From the NCBI GenBank assembly GCA_910578185.1, contig CAJTPN010000016.1:1-64000 (forward strand): a stretch of DNA of 64,000 nt, in the 5' to 3' direction. The notes below the pieces were generated by a model, which had not been told where the DNA came from, did no database searches, and was given only the letters and a program-made list of their open reading frames with translations. The position numbers were made by a program, and so were the translations under genes. Below, in pieces: positions 33,761-42,198 of this stretch; the stretch's first letter is position 1, and every line of letters begins with the position of its first letter. The stretch is from an uncultured Acetatifactor sp. (lineage in GTDB: Bacteria > Bacillota > Clostridia > Lachnospirales > Lachnospiraceae).

Positions 33761-35601
33761 TGTTCACCGTCTTCCTCATGTCCTTTTCGTGACAGATAAA
33801 TATCGCAATAAATCTCTTTTCTCTTCTCATTGATAATATATGCAATCTTACGCTTTACCGATTCCTCATGCAGCAGGCCGGCAATATATCCGCTGTACCT
33901 GGTGCCCGACTGGCTGTCAAACTCCTCCATCAGCTGTTCCAATGTCTTGCCAAGCCCGTAAGGTCTGCCAATATTGTCCGTAGCGGCGTCAAGGCTGTCG
34001 GCAATGCTAATCATGTCCACAAAAGGCTGATTGCATGTATGCCTTTCCCGGGGATACCCCCCTTTCCCGTCAAACCAGAGATGATGCAGCAGCGCACAGT
34101 CCCGAATGCACGCCACCTCCGGCGTCATCTGCCCCTGATATACCTTGGAGAAATTAGCCGGGTGGACTTTGATAATTTCAAATTCATCCTCCGTCAGGTT
34201 CCTTGAAGAATTAGACACATAATCCAGACAAAAGTATTTACCGATATCATGAAACAGGGAACAATTCTCCATCAACGCCAGAAGTTGTTCTTTATGATCA
34301 GCACAGTATTTCCAGTCATATCCGGCCACGCCGTCCAGATATCGGGGATTTTCCTCCAGAATATAGTTCACAAGCACATGGCAGATTTCCTTTACCATCA
34401 TGGTGTGAACATACAACGCCTTATTGGCATATACCGTGGCGTGCAAAACCGTGTTCTTGAAGAAGTCAAAATCCACTATATTGGAAGCGGAATTCACCAG
34501 CATCAAAACACAGGAATTGGTCTGATAATCCCCAACATGCGGCACCATCTCTTTCGCGGAGGCCAGAGCGCGCTCCACAATCTCCTTGCTCTTCTCCACC
34601 ACATACCTCTTCTCATAACGGCTGCACTTATACAGATAATCCAGGTAGTAAGCCCCTGCCGTAAACAGCGCCGTACATTGTTCCATAGGACTGTAATCCT
34701 CCTGCAGTGCAATACAGGCCTCAATTTGTGAAAGCAACTCCTCCATATGGATCTTGCCCAAGTGATATGCAGCTTCCACACAATAAAGACGCACCAGAAC
34801 CCGGTCCGTCAAAAATCCCTTCGCCTCTTCCGAGGCCAAATCCGCCGCAAGCTCCTCAATCAAAGGTGCCTCTCTTTCCATATCAATCATGGGCTCTTCC
34901 AACGAAACACCGTACTTTAACGCCTGTCCCGCCCTTCGGCAGGCTTCCAGGGCAAACGCCAGCGCATTCATCTTGCACATAGCATACTGGGCCGCCATAA
35001 ACTGCACTCCCATCTTATGTCTGATGGGCTCAAACTGTTCCCTGATCTCCCTGTACTTCCTCAGACCAAAGGTCATATCCTTCCGGTTGACGACACAAAG
35101 CAGCCAGCAGTTTACCAGTGAGCGCTTTGCCCTTTCAGACAACCGGTCAAAATCCGCCAGATATGACTCCGCCGTCCGGGCATATGTACTGCCCTCATAG
35201 TCATCCAAATGTTCTTTAATGGTAATGTCAAAAACCGTACAGAGTTCCAACATTATCACACTCTGATCCAAATTCCCCGCCGCCTGATAATACTCTAAAA
35301 GCAGCTTCGATACGCGAAACGCAATGGGTATGTCCAAAAAAGGATTGCCCTCCGGCATAATCACCTTTAAAAAGTCCCCAAGCACTCCTTCTCCCTCTTG
35401 ATTCAGCGCCGAGGGATCCTTCTCATATTTTTCCACATACTCTCTCAAGATGGCATTGTTCTGTTTCTGAATCTGCTTTTTCTCATAAGAAATATCCATC
35501 AGTTTCTTGAGAAGCGCCTCTTCCGATCTTTCCCCTCCAAATTCCACCTTATCCAATTCCTGATAACGTTCCAGCAGTTTTACATAGTCTCCATAGTCCA
35601 T
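33757..35601 (-). CDS. HD-GYP domain protein (putative cyclic-di-GMP phosphodiesterase)
   Basis: 614 residues from ATG 35601 (GAGGG upstream); the frame is open further up but without a better site. The N-terminal 390 residues are helical, TPR-like, with no recognised sensor. The C-terminal part has the HD-GYP signature: LFHDIGK (His451, Asp452), HP at 480-481, HHLWFDGKGGYP (506-517) and ISIADSLDAAT. This domain hydrolyses cyclic-di-GMP in characterised members. The usual HHE(R/K)xDGxGYP is here HHLWFDGKGGYP, a deviation that leaves the metal His in place. It is translationally coupled to a GtrII-type transferase. Confidence 0.8.
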   Translation of the reverse strand: MDYGDYVKLLERYQELDKVEFGGERSEEALLKKLMDISYEKKQIQKQNNAILREYVEKYEKDPSALNQEGEGVLGDFLKVIMPEGNPFLDIPIAFRVSKLLLEYYQAAGNLDQSVIMLELCTVFDITIKEHLDDYEGSTYARTAESYLADFDRLSERAKRSLVNCWLLCVVNRKDMTFGLRKYREIREQFEPIRHKMGVQFMAAQYAMCKMNALAFALEACRRAGQALKYGVSLEEPMIDMEREAPLIEELAADLASEEAKGFLTDRVLVRLYCVEAAYHLGKIHMEELLSQIEACIALQEDYSPMEQCTALFTAGAYYLDYLYKCSRYEKRYVVEKSKEIVERALASAKEMVPHVGDYQTNSCVLMLVNSASNIVDFDFFKNTVLHATVYANKALYVHTMMVKEICHVLVNYILEENPRYLDGVAGYDWKYCADHKEQLLALMENCSLFHDIGKYFCLDYVSNSSRNLTEDEFEIIKVHPANFSKVYQGQMTPEVACIRDCALLHHLWFDGKGGYPRERHTCNQPFVDMISIADSLDAATDNIGRPYGLGKTLEQLMEEFDSQSGTRYSGYIAGLLHEESVKRKIAYIINEKRKEIYCDIYLSRKGHEEDGEQ

Positions 35602-35768
35602 ACCGCCCTCACTCCGTCTGCACATCGGCAAAACGTTTCCATACATAATCTCACACAGCGTTCCTGCTTCCTCTCCAGGCAGTCCCTGCTGTCCTGCCCC
35701 TGCCGAACCAATTCTATCCAAGCGCTGTTTTCTTTTTCCTCCGGTATAACAGTTTCTTTTACTATAAC

Positions 35769-35797
35769 ATTATAAAACACGTACCTGCTGGAAGCAA
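35769..35797 (-). promoter_or_regulatory. Promoter of the HD-GYP/GtrII operon
   Basis: TTGCTT (35792-35797), 17-base spacer, perfect TATAAT (35769-35774) on the minus strand. Confidence 0.7.
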
Positions 35798-36036
35798 GCA
35801 ATAATTGGCGATTTCCCATCCGTACAACTCATGTCAAAATTACGCTTTCAGGACGTAATCGGTTGCCTGAATACACTAAAAATTTCCTACGGTTATACTC
35901 TATTTTTTGATATATCGTCCAGGAACTGCCCCTTGCAACAAAAGTTTTCCTCAAAGACGTCAATTCCTTTTTGAAAAGTACCTTACTTCCGGTTTCATTG
36001 TCAAACCACCTCTCCTTTTTGACTCTTAAAAAGCAC

Positions 36037-36065
36037 TTTACTCTTATTTTGCTATTTGCTATAAT
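36037..36065 (+). promoter_or_regulatory. Promoter-like sequence directly before the HxlR remnant
   Basis: TTTACT (36037-36042), 17-base spacer, TATAAT (36060-36065). The first usable in-frame ATG (36076) lies about 10 bases after the -10 box, leaving essentially no leader. Confidence 0.5.
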
Positions 36066-36075
36066 TGTATGGAAA

Positions 36076-36321
36076 ATGGCAATCCTCTGTTCTCTTACTG
36101 CCGGCAAAACCATGCGCTATAATGACCTCACGCGGAAAATACCGATGATTTCCAACACAATGCTGGCAAAATCCCTGAAAGAATTAGAAAACGACGGCCT
36201 TATAAAACGAACGGAATATATGGAAGTTCCCATCCGAGTAGAGTACGAAATTACCCAAACTGCCGCAAGCCTGAAACCGATTCTTTTGGAACTTGCAAAA
36301 TGGGGGCTTTCTTTAGGATAA
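36076..36321 (+). pseudogene. 5'-truncated HxlR-family regulator
   Basis: From ATG 36076 the 81 residues MAILCSLTAGKTMRYNDLTR...LLELAKWGLSLG match the C-terminal three quarters of an HxlR/MarR-like winged helix: recognition region ISNTMLAKSLKELENDGLI and wing EVPIRVEYEIT. HxlR proteins normally start with a CPVxxTLxLIGGKW segment, which is missing; upstream codons in the same frame (LTLKKHFTLILLFAIIVW) do not fit the family. No ribosome binding site precedes the ATG. It is best explained as a remnant whose 5' end was replaced, although a leaderless gene cannot be excluded. Confidence 0.6.
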
Positions 36322-36422
36322 CGTTCCAAGGTGAAAATTCTCCATACAGTTGTCAAAAATGATTCTTCGATCAAGACAGTATTAGGATACGGTGCCGAAA
36401 TATAAGACAAGGAGCAGAACAG

Positions 36423-37805
36423 ATGATAACCGAAAAAACTTACCAAGTCCCCAACCTCCACAGAATCCTACACAGCCGTCGGTTTTTGAAAGAAACTTCC
36501 AAAACCACAGACAAACCAGAAATCCCCCGCCAGCCCTTGCAGGTGGACGTCCCCGGTTCCAAGAGCATCACCAACCGGGCGCTTCTGCTTGCCACCCTGG
36601 CAAACGGTGTTTCCACCCTGCGAGGCGCTCTGTTTTCCGATGATTCCAGGCACTTTCTAAAGTGCATACAGGCCCTGGGGTTCGAGGCCCAGGCGGATGA
36701 AAGCTTAAAAACCGTCACTGTCAGGGGGCTGGGAGGCGCCGTCCCCTCCGGTGAAGCCTCCCTATATGTAGGAAGCGCAGGAACTGCCGCCAGATTTCTC
36801 ACCGCTTATCTGGGGCTCTCCCACGGCGTCTATCACATGGATTCTTCCCCACAAATGCGGAAACGTCCCATGGCGCCCCTGCTGCATTCCCTTGCGAATT
36901 TAGGCTGCGAAATCAGCTATGACGACGGCTCGGATCAGATGTCTTTTCCCTTTACCCTTCGAGGCCACGGCTTTTTACAAAACAGTATCCATGTAAACAT
37001 TGATACCAGCAGTCAATTCCTGAGTGCCCTTTTGATCGCCTCCTGCCTCTGTGAACAAGATTTTACCACCAGGGTGGAAGGAACCCACGGCATGAGTTAT
37101 ATTGCCATTACGCGGAAAATGATGGAACAATTCGGCGTAAGCACCGAACACCCCACCCCGGACACCTTCCTGACTAGAAGCGGGCAATATTATCATGCTC
37201 TGGATTATCAGATTGAGCCAGACGTGTCCGCAGCCTGTTATTTTTATGGAATGAGTCCTCTACTGCGAATTCCTGTATTGGTAAATCATGTGCATTTCAA
37301 CTCCATGCAGGGCGACATTGCCTTTATCCGCATTTTGGAGCAGATGGGCTGTACCGCCCAGGATACCCGGGAGGGAATCCTGGTAAACCCGCCGATGGAC
37401 GGTGTATTGCACGGAATTACTGCGGATATGTCCGCATGTTCCGACCAAGCAATCACACTGGCTGCCATTGCCCCCTATGCGGACGCACCCACCAGGATCA
37501 ACGGCATTCGTCATATCCGATTTCAAGAAAGCGACCGCATCACCGCCATTGTGACGGAACTGACCAAAATGGGAATTTACTGTGAGGAATCAGAAAACAG
37601 CATCACCGTTTACCCCGGCGCACCAAAGCCTTCCCTGGTTGAAACTTACGATGATCACCGTATAGCCATGGGCTTTTCACTGACAGGACTTTGCAGCGAC
37701 GGAATTATCATCCAAAACCCCGGCTGCTGCCGAAAAACCTTTGAGGACTATTTTGAAGTCCTGGACGGCATTGCGGCACAGATAGTCCAGCGCAATGGGG
37801 CATGA
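36423..37805 (+). CDS. aroA: 3-phosphoshikimate 1-carboxyvinyltransferase (EPSP synthase)
   Basis: 460 residues; start 36423 has AAGGAG 8 bases upstream. It joins PEP to shikimate-3-phosphate in aromatic amino acid synthesis. Seen: VDVPGSKSITNRALLLATL, the PEP-binding GSAGTAARFLTA, and QESDRITAIVTELTKMG with YDDHRIAMGFS. The Pro that follows Arg in the E. coli-type GTAMRPL motif is Phe here (GTAARFL), a position linked with glyphosate response in characterised enzymes. The N-terminal 30 or so residues before VDVPGSKS are longer than usual. Other aro genes are absent nearby. A strong terminator follows. Confidence 0.93.
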   Translation: MITEKTYQVPNLHRILHSRRFLKETSKTTDKPEIPRQPLQVDVPGSKSITNRALLLATLANGVSTLRGALFSDDSRHFLKCIQALGFEAQADESLKTVTVRGLGGAVPSGEASLYVGSAGTAARFLTAYLGLSHGVYHMDSSPQMRKRPMAPLLHSLANLGCEISYDDGSDQMSFPFTLRGHGFLQNSIHVNIDTSSQFLSALLIASCLCEQDFTTRVEGTHGMSYIAITRKMMEQFGVSTEHPTPDTFLTRSGQYYHALDYQIEPDVSAACYFYGMSPLLRIPVLVNHVHFNSMQGDIAFIRILEQMGCTAQDTREGILVNPPMDGVLHGITADMSACSDQAITLAAIAPYADAPTRINGIRHIRFQESDRITAIVTELTKMGIYCEESENSITVYPGAPKPSLVETYDDHRIAMGFSLTGLCSDGIIIQNPGCCRKTFEDYFEVLDGIAAQIVQRNGA

Positions 37806-37838
37806 TAGTATTTATGTTCCGGACGTTTTTGTCAGTAT

Positions 37839-37885
37839 AAAAACCCCGCAGAAAGACGAGAAACATCGTCCTTGCGCGGGGTTTT
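37839..37885 (+). terminator. aroA terminator
   Basis: Stem AAAACCCCGC with GCGGGGTTTT, with an inner GACGA/TCGTC pair, ending in GTTTTAT. Also usable in the other direction for the convergent small gene. Confidence 0.85.
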
Positions 37886-37953
37886 ATGATAACTCTTTTC
37901 TCCTTTCGGAGTCTTTAATATCTTTTTTCTGCCAATCCAGTTTGCCCTATCCC

Positions 37954-38268
37954 CTATCTCGACTCATAACTCTTGGAAAAGTCATGACTTACCACAATCT
38001 CGTCCAACACACCGTGTTTATAATAAAAGTACACGGAATAGTCTCCTTCATGCAGATAGTGAAATCTGTAATCCCCCATATCATCGTCCAGTTCCAGCTC
38101 AAGCAACACTTCCTTCAACTCCTCCTGGGACATTCCGATGGGATTGACGCCGTTTACGGAAATGTTCAGCTCTTCCTTTGTCTTATCTTCCAGAGCATAA
38201 AACTTCAGCTCCTCGATCACACAGGAATTGACCAATTTGCTTTCCAAGGTGTCATTTACCAACGTCAA
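37954..38268 (-). CDS. Small acidic hypothetical protein downstream of the beta-galactosidase
   Basis: 104 residues with a TTG start at 38268, preceded by GGAAGGG at good spacing; no ATG is placed nearby. The protein is acidic in the middle (LLELELDDDMGDYRF) and ends YYKHGVLDEIVVSHDFSKSY. No signal peptide or membrane span. It follows the GH42 gene by 28 bases and is probably co-transcribed. I do not recognise a family; the strand-rich C-terminus may be a small alpha/beta domain. Confidence 0.6.
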   Translation of the reverse strand: MTLVNDTLESKLVNSCVIEELKFYALEDKTKEELNISVNGVNPIGMSQEELKEVLLELELDDDMGDYRFHYLHEGDYSVYFYYKHGVLDEIVVSHDFSKSYESR

Positions 38269-38296
38269 CCCGGCCCTTCCCTCACAAGGGCTGTTT

Positions 38297-40324
38297 TTAC
38301 AAACGTATCACCGCCGCGCCGTATTCCGGCAGCGTCAATTTCTCACTGACAGGGGCATCGGTCACCATGTCATATCCGTTAACGCCTGAAAGCTCCACCG
38401 GTTCCGTTGTGCAATTTAAATAAAATTCGTAATTCCCCTCTTCCCCACTCCTGACATGATATTCCACCCCTTCCGGCAGCTTCTTCACGGGGATACCAGC
38501 GTCCGCAAGCATCTTCTCAAATAATGCACTCATCTGGGAAGCTTCCGTTCTGGCCGCCACATAATAGGCGTTGCCCTTTCCATGATTCTTACAGGTCAGC
38601 GCGGCGCTTCCCTGGTAAAAATCATCGGTATATGTACCAAGCACCTTGGCGTCCTGAACCCGCAGAATTTCGGCACAGTCCATTACCTCCCACCTGCTGC
38701 CATCCTCAAGCAGAATCCCGTTCCTGTCCGAGGGGTATAAGGCGTCTATTTCCTCACTGATAACGCCAAAAAGCTCCCACAGGCCATCCCCCGGAAAACC
38801 GCCCAGATAGCAAAGCTGTGCATCATTCACATAACCGGTAAAATAGGTTGCCAGCAGCTGCCCCCCTCTGTTCACAAAGGCCTTCAGATTCCCGGCCGTC
38901 TCCGGCTGCAGCAGATACAGCATGGGCGCCACCACCACATCATAGCGGCTTAAGTCTTCATCGGAACCCACCACATCCATATCCACGCCCAACCTCAAAA
39001 ACACCTTCCAGATATCCCTGCAGGTTTCCTCATACTTCTTTGTTTTCTGTCCCAGCGCCTTCACATCCCAGATAGCCCAGCGGTTATCCCAGTCAAACAA
39101 AAGTGCGGCCCGGCTTTTTACCACGGTGCCGGCGACAGGCGCAATTTTTTGGAGCAGTTCCCCTACCTGAGCCACTTCTCGAAATACCCTTGTGTCATCC
39201 GTTCCCAGATGATCCACCACGGCCCCGTGGAACTGTTCATAGGATCCCCGCCCTTTCCTCCACTGAAAATATTGAACGGAATCGGAGCCGCAGGCCACCG
39301 CCTGTAAGCAGGAAAGTTTATGTACGCCGGGACGTTTCAGCTTATTTATACTATGCCAGTTCACCAGGCTGGGGGTGCTCTCCATCATCATAAACGGGGT
39401 GTCACGCTTTAGCGATCTCATTACCGCATGATTGAAAGCGGAGCCCAACATGGTTTCCCCAAAGGTTTCCCCATCGTTATGAAACGGCGGATAATTGTCC
39501 CAGGAAACCACATCCAGGCCCGGCGCCATCTTACGGTAATCCAGCCCGCCAAACAGGCTCATAAAATTTGTGGTCACAGGAATCTGCGGCGTCACACTGT
39601 GAAGCACCTCTATTTCATACTGCAGGAAGTCATTCATATTGAAAGTAGTGAACCGTTTCCACTCCATATTCAGACCCATAATGGTGGTCTCTCCATTGGC
39701 AAAAGGCGGTTCGATCTCTCCGAAAGTATTATAGTGATGACTCCAAAAAGAAGTCCACCATTCCATATTCAGTCGGTCGATGTCATAATCATACTTTTCC
39801 GCCAGATATTTCTGGAACTTCTGAACACACTGGGGACAATAACATTCTCCACCCAGTTCATTGGAAATATGGTACATAATCACACCTGGATGCCTGCCCA
39901 AATGTTCCGCCAGCTTTCTGTCAATGACGGCTACTTTATCCCGAAATCTGGGAGAAGTCATACAGTGATTGTGACGTCCGCCATGACGGTTGCGCAGGCC
40001 CTTGTTGTCCACCCGCATTGCCTCCAGATACTTTGCATCCAGCCATGCGGGACGCGCACCGGAAGGCGTGGACAAAATCGTATAAATACCGTTTTGAAAG
40101 AGATTTTCGATGATCTGTTCCATCCATTCAAAATGGAAGTCTCCCTCCTCCGGCTCGTAAGCAGCCCAGGAGAATACGCCCAGCGTCACACAATTGACGC
40201 CGGCTTTTTTCATCAGTTTCACATCTTCCTCCAAAATATCAAGCCGGTCTAACCATTGATCGGGATTATAATCCCCGCCATGTACAAAACCGCCAACACA
40301 AGGAAACAGAATTTTTTTCTCCAT
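38297..40324 (-). CDS. GH42 beta-galactosidase
   Basis: 675 residues with full GH42 architecture: TIM barrel (1-390), trimerisation domain (VVAPMLYLLQPETAG) and C-terminal beta domain. The catalytic acid/base is Glu156 (HISNELGG) and the nucleophile Glu315 (FMMMESTPS). Cys121 with Cys161, Cys163 and Cys166 (ECYCPQC) match the structural zinc site of the family. No signal peptide, so it is cytoplasmic and would need imported galactosides, probably plant arabinogalactan or host-derived oligosaccharides. No transporter is adjacent. It has its own promoter and a small acidic gene behind it. Confidence 0.93.
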   Translation of the reverse strand: MEKKILFPCVGGFVHGGDYNPDQWLDRLDILEEDVKLMKKAGVNCVTLGVFSWAAYEPEEGDFHFEWMEQIIENLFQNGIYTILSTPSGARPAWLDAKYLEAMRVDNKGLRNRHGGRHNHCMTSPRFRDKVAVIDRKLAEHLGRHPGVIMYHISNELGGECYCPQCVQKFQKYLAEKYDYDIDRLNMEWWTSFWSHHYNTFGEIEPPFANGETTIMGLNMEWKRFTTFNMNDFLQYEIEVLHSVTPQIPVTTNFMSLFGGLDYRKMAPGLDVVSWDNYPPFHNDGETFGETMLGSAFNHAVMRSLKRDTPFMMMESTPSLVNWHSINKLKRPGVHKLSCLQAVACGSDSVQYFQWRKGRGSYEQFHGAVVDHLGTDDTRVFREVAQVGELLQKIAPVAGTVVKSRAALLFDWDNRWAIWDVKALGQKTKKYEETCRDIWKVFLRLGVDMDVVGSDEDLSRYDVVVAPMLYLLQPETAGNLKAFVNRGGQLLATYFTGYVNDAQLCYLGGFPGDGLWELFGVISEEIDALYPSDRNGILLEDGSRWEVMDCAEILRVQDAKVLGTYTDDFYQGSAALTCKNHGKGNAYYVAARTEASQMSALFEKMLADAGIPVKKLPEGVEYHVRSGEEGNYEFYLNCTTEPVELSGVNGYDMVTDAPVSEKLTLPEYGAAVIRL

Positions 40325-40482
40325 CCGTATGCCTCCTTACAATAAAGATCTAACTTATCCTCTACGGCACCGCAAGAGATTTGTGCTCCCTTGCACGAAT
40401 TTCCAAACTGCCCTGTGAGCAATTTGACATCCTTGCCACAAACCTCCCCATAACTGTGCTGCCGACTGTCTAAACTGTTACT

Positions 40483-40511
40483 AGCATACACTGTTCCGAA
40501 GCAAAAAGCAA
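40483..40511 (-). promoter_or_regulatory. GH42 promoter
   Basis: TTGCTT (40506-40511), 17-base spacer, TATGCT (40483-40488) on the minus strand, 160 bases before the start. Confidence 0.6.
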
Positions 40512-40521
40512 TACAAAAACC

Positions 40522-40550
40522 TATACACCCCAAAGAAAATATGGTATAAT
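40522..40550 (+). promoter_or_regulatory. Carbamate kinase promoter
   Basis: TATACA (40522-40527), 17-base spacer, perfect TATAAT (40545-40550), about 95 bases before the start. Confidence 0.55.
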
Positions 40551-40650
40551 AGCTTATCGGAAGCAGTTCCTTCACTTCCGGTAAAAGACGTATCTAACAT
40601 TGGCAGCCATTCAAAAAGCCGATATTAATAGAAAAATGAAAGGGATTGCT

Positions 40651-41589
40651 ATGAGCATGAAAAAGGTTGTTATTTCTTTAGGACATGACGCGCTTGGCAT
40701 AACCACAGGAGCGCAGCGGGACGCCGTAAAAATAACCGCCAAAGCATTGGCGGATCTGGTAGAAGAGCATTATCAGCTGACGATCACCCATGGCAACGGC
40801 CCTCAGGTCAGTATGATTCATAAAGCTATGACCGAGCTTCGCCGTGTTTATATCGACTATACCCCTGCGCCCATGTGCGTGTGTTCCGCCATGAGTCAGG
40901 GCTATGTGGGATATGATATCCAAAACGCTCTGCGCAGCGAACTGCTGGCACGGGGAATTTCCAAGCCGGTCAGCACGATCCTGACCCAGGTTACGGTGGA
41001 TCCCTACGACGAGGCCTTTTATGAGCCCACAAAGGTCATCGGTCGTTATATGTCCCGGGACGATGCAGAAATTGAAATGAAAAAGGGAAATTATGTAAAG
41101 GAAGATCCAGACAAAGGCTTCCGACGGGTTGTAGCCGCTCCCAAGCCCATAGACATTGTGGAAATCGAAGCCATCCGCACTCTTGCCGATGCGGGACAAG
41201 TGGTCATCGCCTGCGGAGGCGGCGGAATTCCCGTGATTGAACAACAGCACACTTTAAAAGGTGCCTCCGCGGTTATAGAGAAGGATGCCATCGCCGGAAA
41301 ACTGGCGGCGGATCTGGCATGCGACGTTTTGATCATCCTCACCGGTGAAAACTATGTATATCAAAATTACGGTACGGACCGCCAGACTGCCATAACTTCC
41401 ATGAATATCACGGAAGCCAAATCCGCAGCAGCAGAGGGGCAGTTTGAAGCAGGAACCATGCTGCCGAAGATCGAGGCAGCCGTCAGCTACCTGGAAAAGA
41501 TCAAAACCGGCAAAGTGATTATCACTTCCATGGATAAGGTAAAGGAAGCCGTGAACGGCGAGACCGGAACGGTGATTACTTACGATTAG
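40651..41589 (+). CDS. arcC: Carbamate kinase homolog with altered N-terminal motif
   Basis: 312 residues from ATG 40651 (AGGGA upstream). The amino acid kinase fold is clear: THGNGPQVSMIH, ILTQVTVDP, PKPIDIVEIEAI, CGGGGIPVIEQ, ILTGENYVYQNYG and GTMLPKIEAAVSY. Carbamate kinases normally start with ALGGNAL; here it is SLGHDALG, replacing the Gly-Asn that contact the phosphate donor. The product could be ATP from carbamoyl phosphate (fermentation of arginine, agmatine or purines), but no arcA, arcB or transporter is adjacent. Substrate shift is possible. Its stop is one base from the lspA stop on the other strand. Confidence 0.8.
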   Translation: MSMKKVVISLGHDALGITTGAQRDAVKITAKALADLVEEHYQLTITHGNGPQVSMIHKAMTELRRVYIDYTPAPMCVCSAMSQGYVGYDIQNALRSELLARGISKPVSTILTQVTVDPYDEAFYEPTKVIGRYMSRDDAEIEMKKGNYVKEDPDKGFRRVVAAPKPIDIVEIEAIRTLADAGQVVIACGGGGIPVIEQQHTLKGASAVIEKDAIAGKLAADLACDVLIILTGENYVYQNYGTDRQTAITSMNITEAKSAAAEGQFEAGTMLPKIEAAVSYLEKIKTGKVIITSMDKVKEAVNGETGTVITYD

Positions 41590-41590
41590 G

Positions 41591-42088
41591 TTACTTCAAC
41601 CCAATCACCATAAGCATGGCGCCAATTATGATACAAAAGTCCGAAAGATTAAATACGATCTGTCGAATCGGTTTCCATTTCACGTTAAAGCTGAAATAGT
41701 CCACCACATAGTGCCGCTTAAGCCTGTCATATGTATTGCTGAATGCGCCTCCCAGCAATAGCGCCAAACCAAGCCGAAGCATATGACTGCCCCGGCGCCC
41801 AAGACTTAAAACAAACACTACCGACAATATTACAGCCAGGGACACTGACAAAATTGTCACCGCCGCCCTGTGATTTCCACCCAGATTCAGCATGGCGCCT
41901 GAATTGTGATATTTTCGTATTAAAATACGTCCGCCCCACAAGGAATCCGGCAGCTTTTCTCCGCCGGATTCCTGTGGGGCGGATTTTTCTCTTTTATTTT
42001 CCGCTCCAAATCCTTCTATTTTGTTTTTAATCCACAGATCCGTGAAAAATATTCCAACAATCAGAAAAATGCTCCCCAATGCCCCCAT
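41591..42088 (-). CDS. lspA: Signal peptidase II (lipoprotein signal peptidase)
   Basis: 165 residues from ATG 42088 (AGGAGG upstream); the longer frame is not supported. It cleaves diacylglyceryl-prolipoproteins before the lipid-bearing Cys. Catalytic Asp residues are seen in NTYDRLKRHYVVDYFSF and FNLSDFCIIIG, and NSGAMLNLG is the conserved substrate-pocket segment. Four transmembrane spans. Between spans 1 and 2 there is a hydrophilic insertion of about 25 residues (ENKREKSAPQESGGEK) longer than in most relatives. It ends one base from arcC, tail to tail, with no terminator between. Confidence 0.9.
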   Translation of the reverse strand: MGALGSIFLIVGIFFTDLWIKNKIEGFGAENKREKSAPQESGGEKLPDSLWGGRILIRKYHNSGAMLNLGGNHRAAVTILSVSLAVILSVVFVLSLGRRGSHMLRLGLALLLGGAFSNTYDRLKRHYVVDYFSFNVKWKPIRQIVFNLSDFCIIIGAMLMVIGLK

Positions 42089-42198
42089 ATATTTCCTCCT
42101 AGTTATATATTCCTGCCAGACCATGTGTCCAAAGCCACAGGAATAAACGAATCTATTCCGCATGTCTGACTTCTTCATACGTATTTGGGGATCCAAAA

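Larger units (their letters stand above)
35602..36075. other. Gene-poor stretch before the HxlR remnant
   Basis: Holds the HD-GYP leader of about 160 nt, its promoter, and AT-rich sequence up to the HxlR remnant. Open frames here lack ribosome binding sites at usable starts. I see no RNA gene. Confidence 0.5.
40325..40650. other. Divergent promoter region between the GH42 and carbamate kinase genes
   Basis: Contains the GH42 promoter and the carbamate kinase promoter, about 10 bases apart and facing away from each other, and a 160-nt GH42 leader with no clear riboswitch or cre-like site. A short open frame starting 40249 overlaps it but has no support. Confidence 0.6.

Noticed and set aside
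35580..35819. 79-codon frame in the HD-GYP leader
   Set aside because: No usable start with a ribosome binding site after the promoter; overlaps the HD-GYP start in a different frame.
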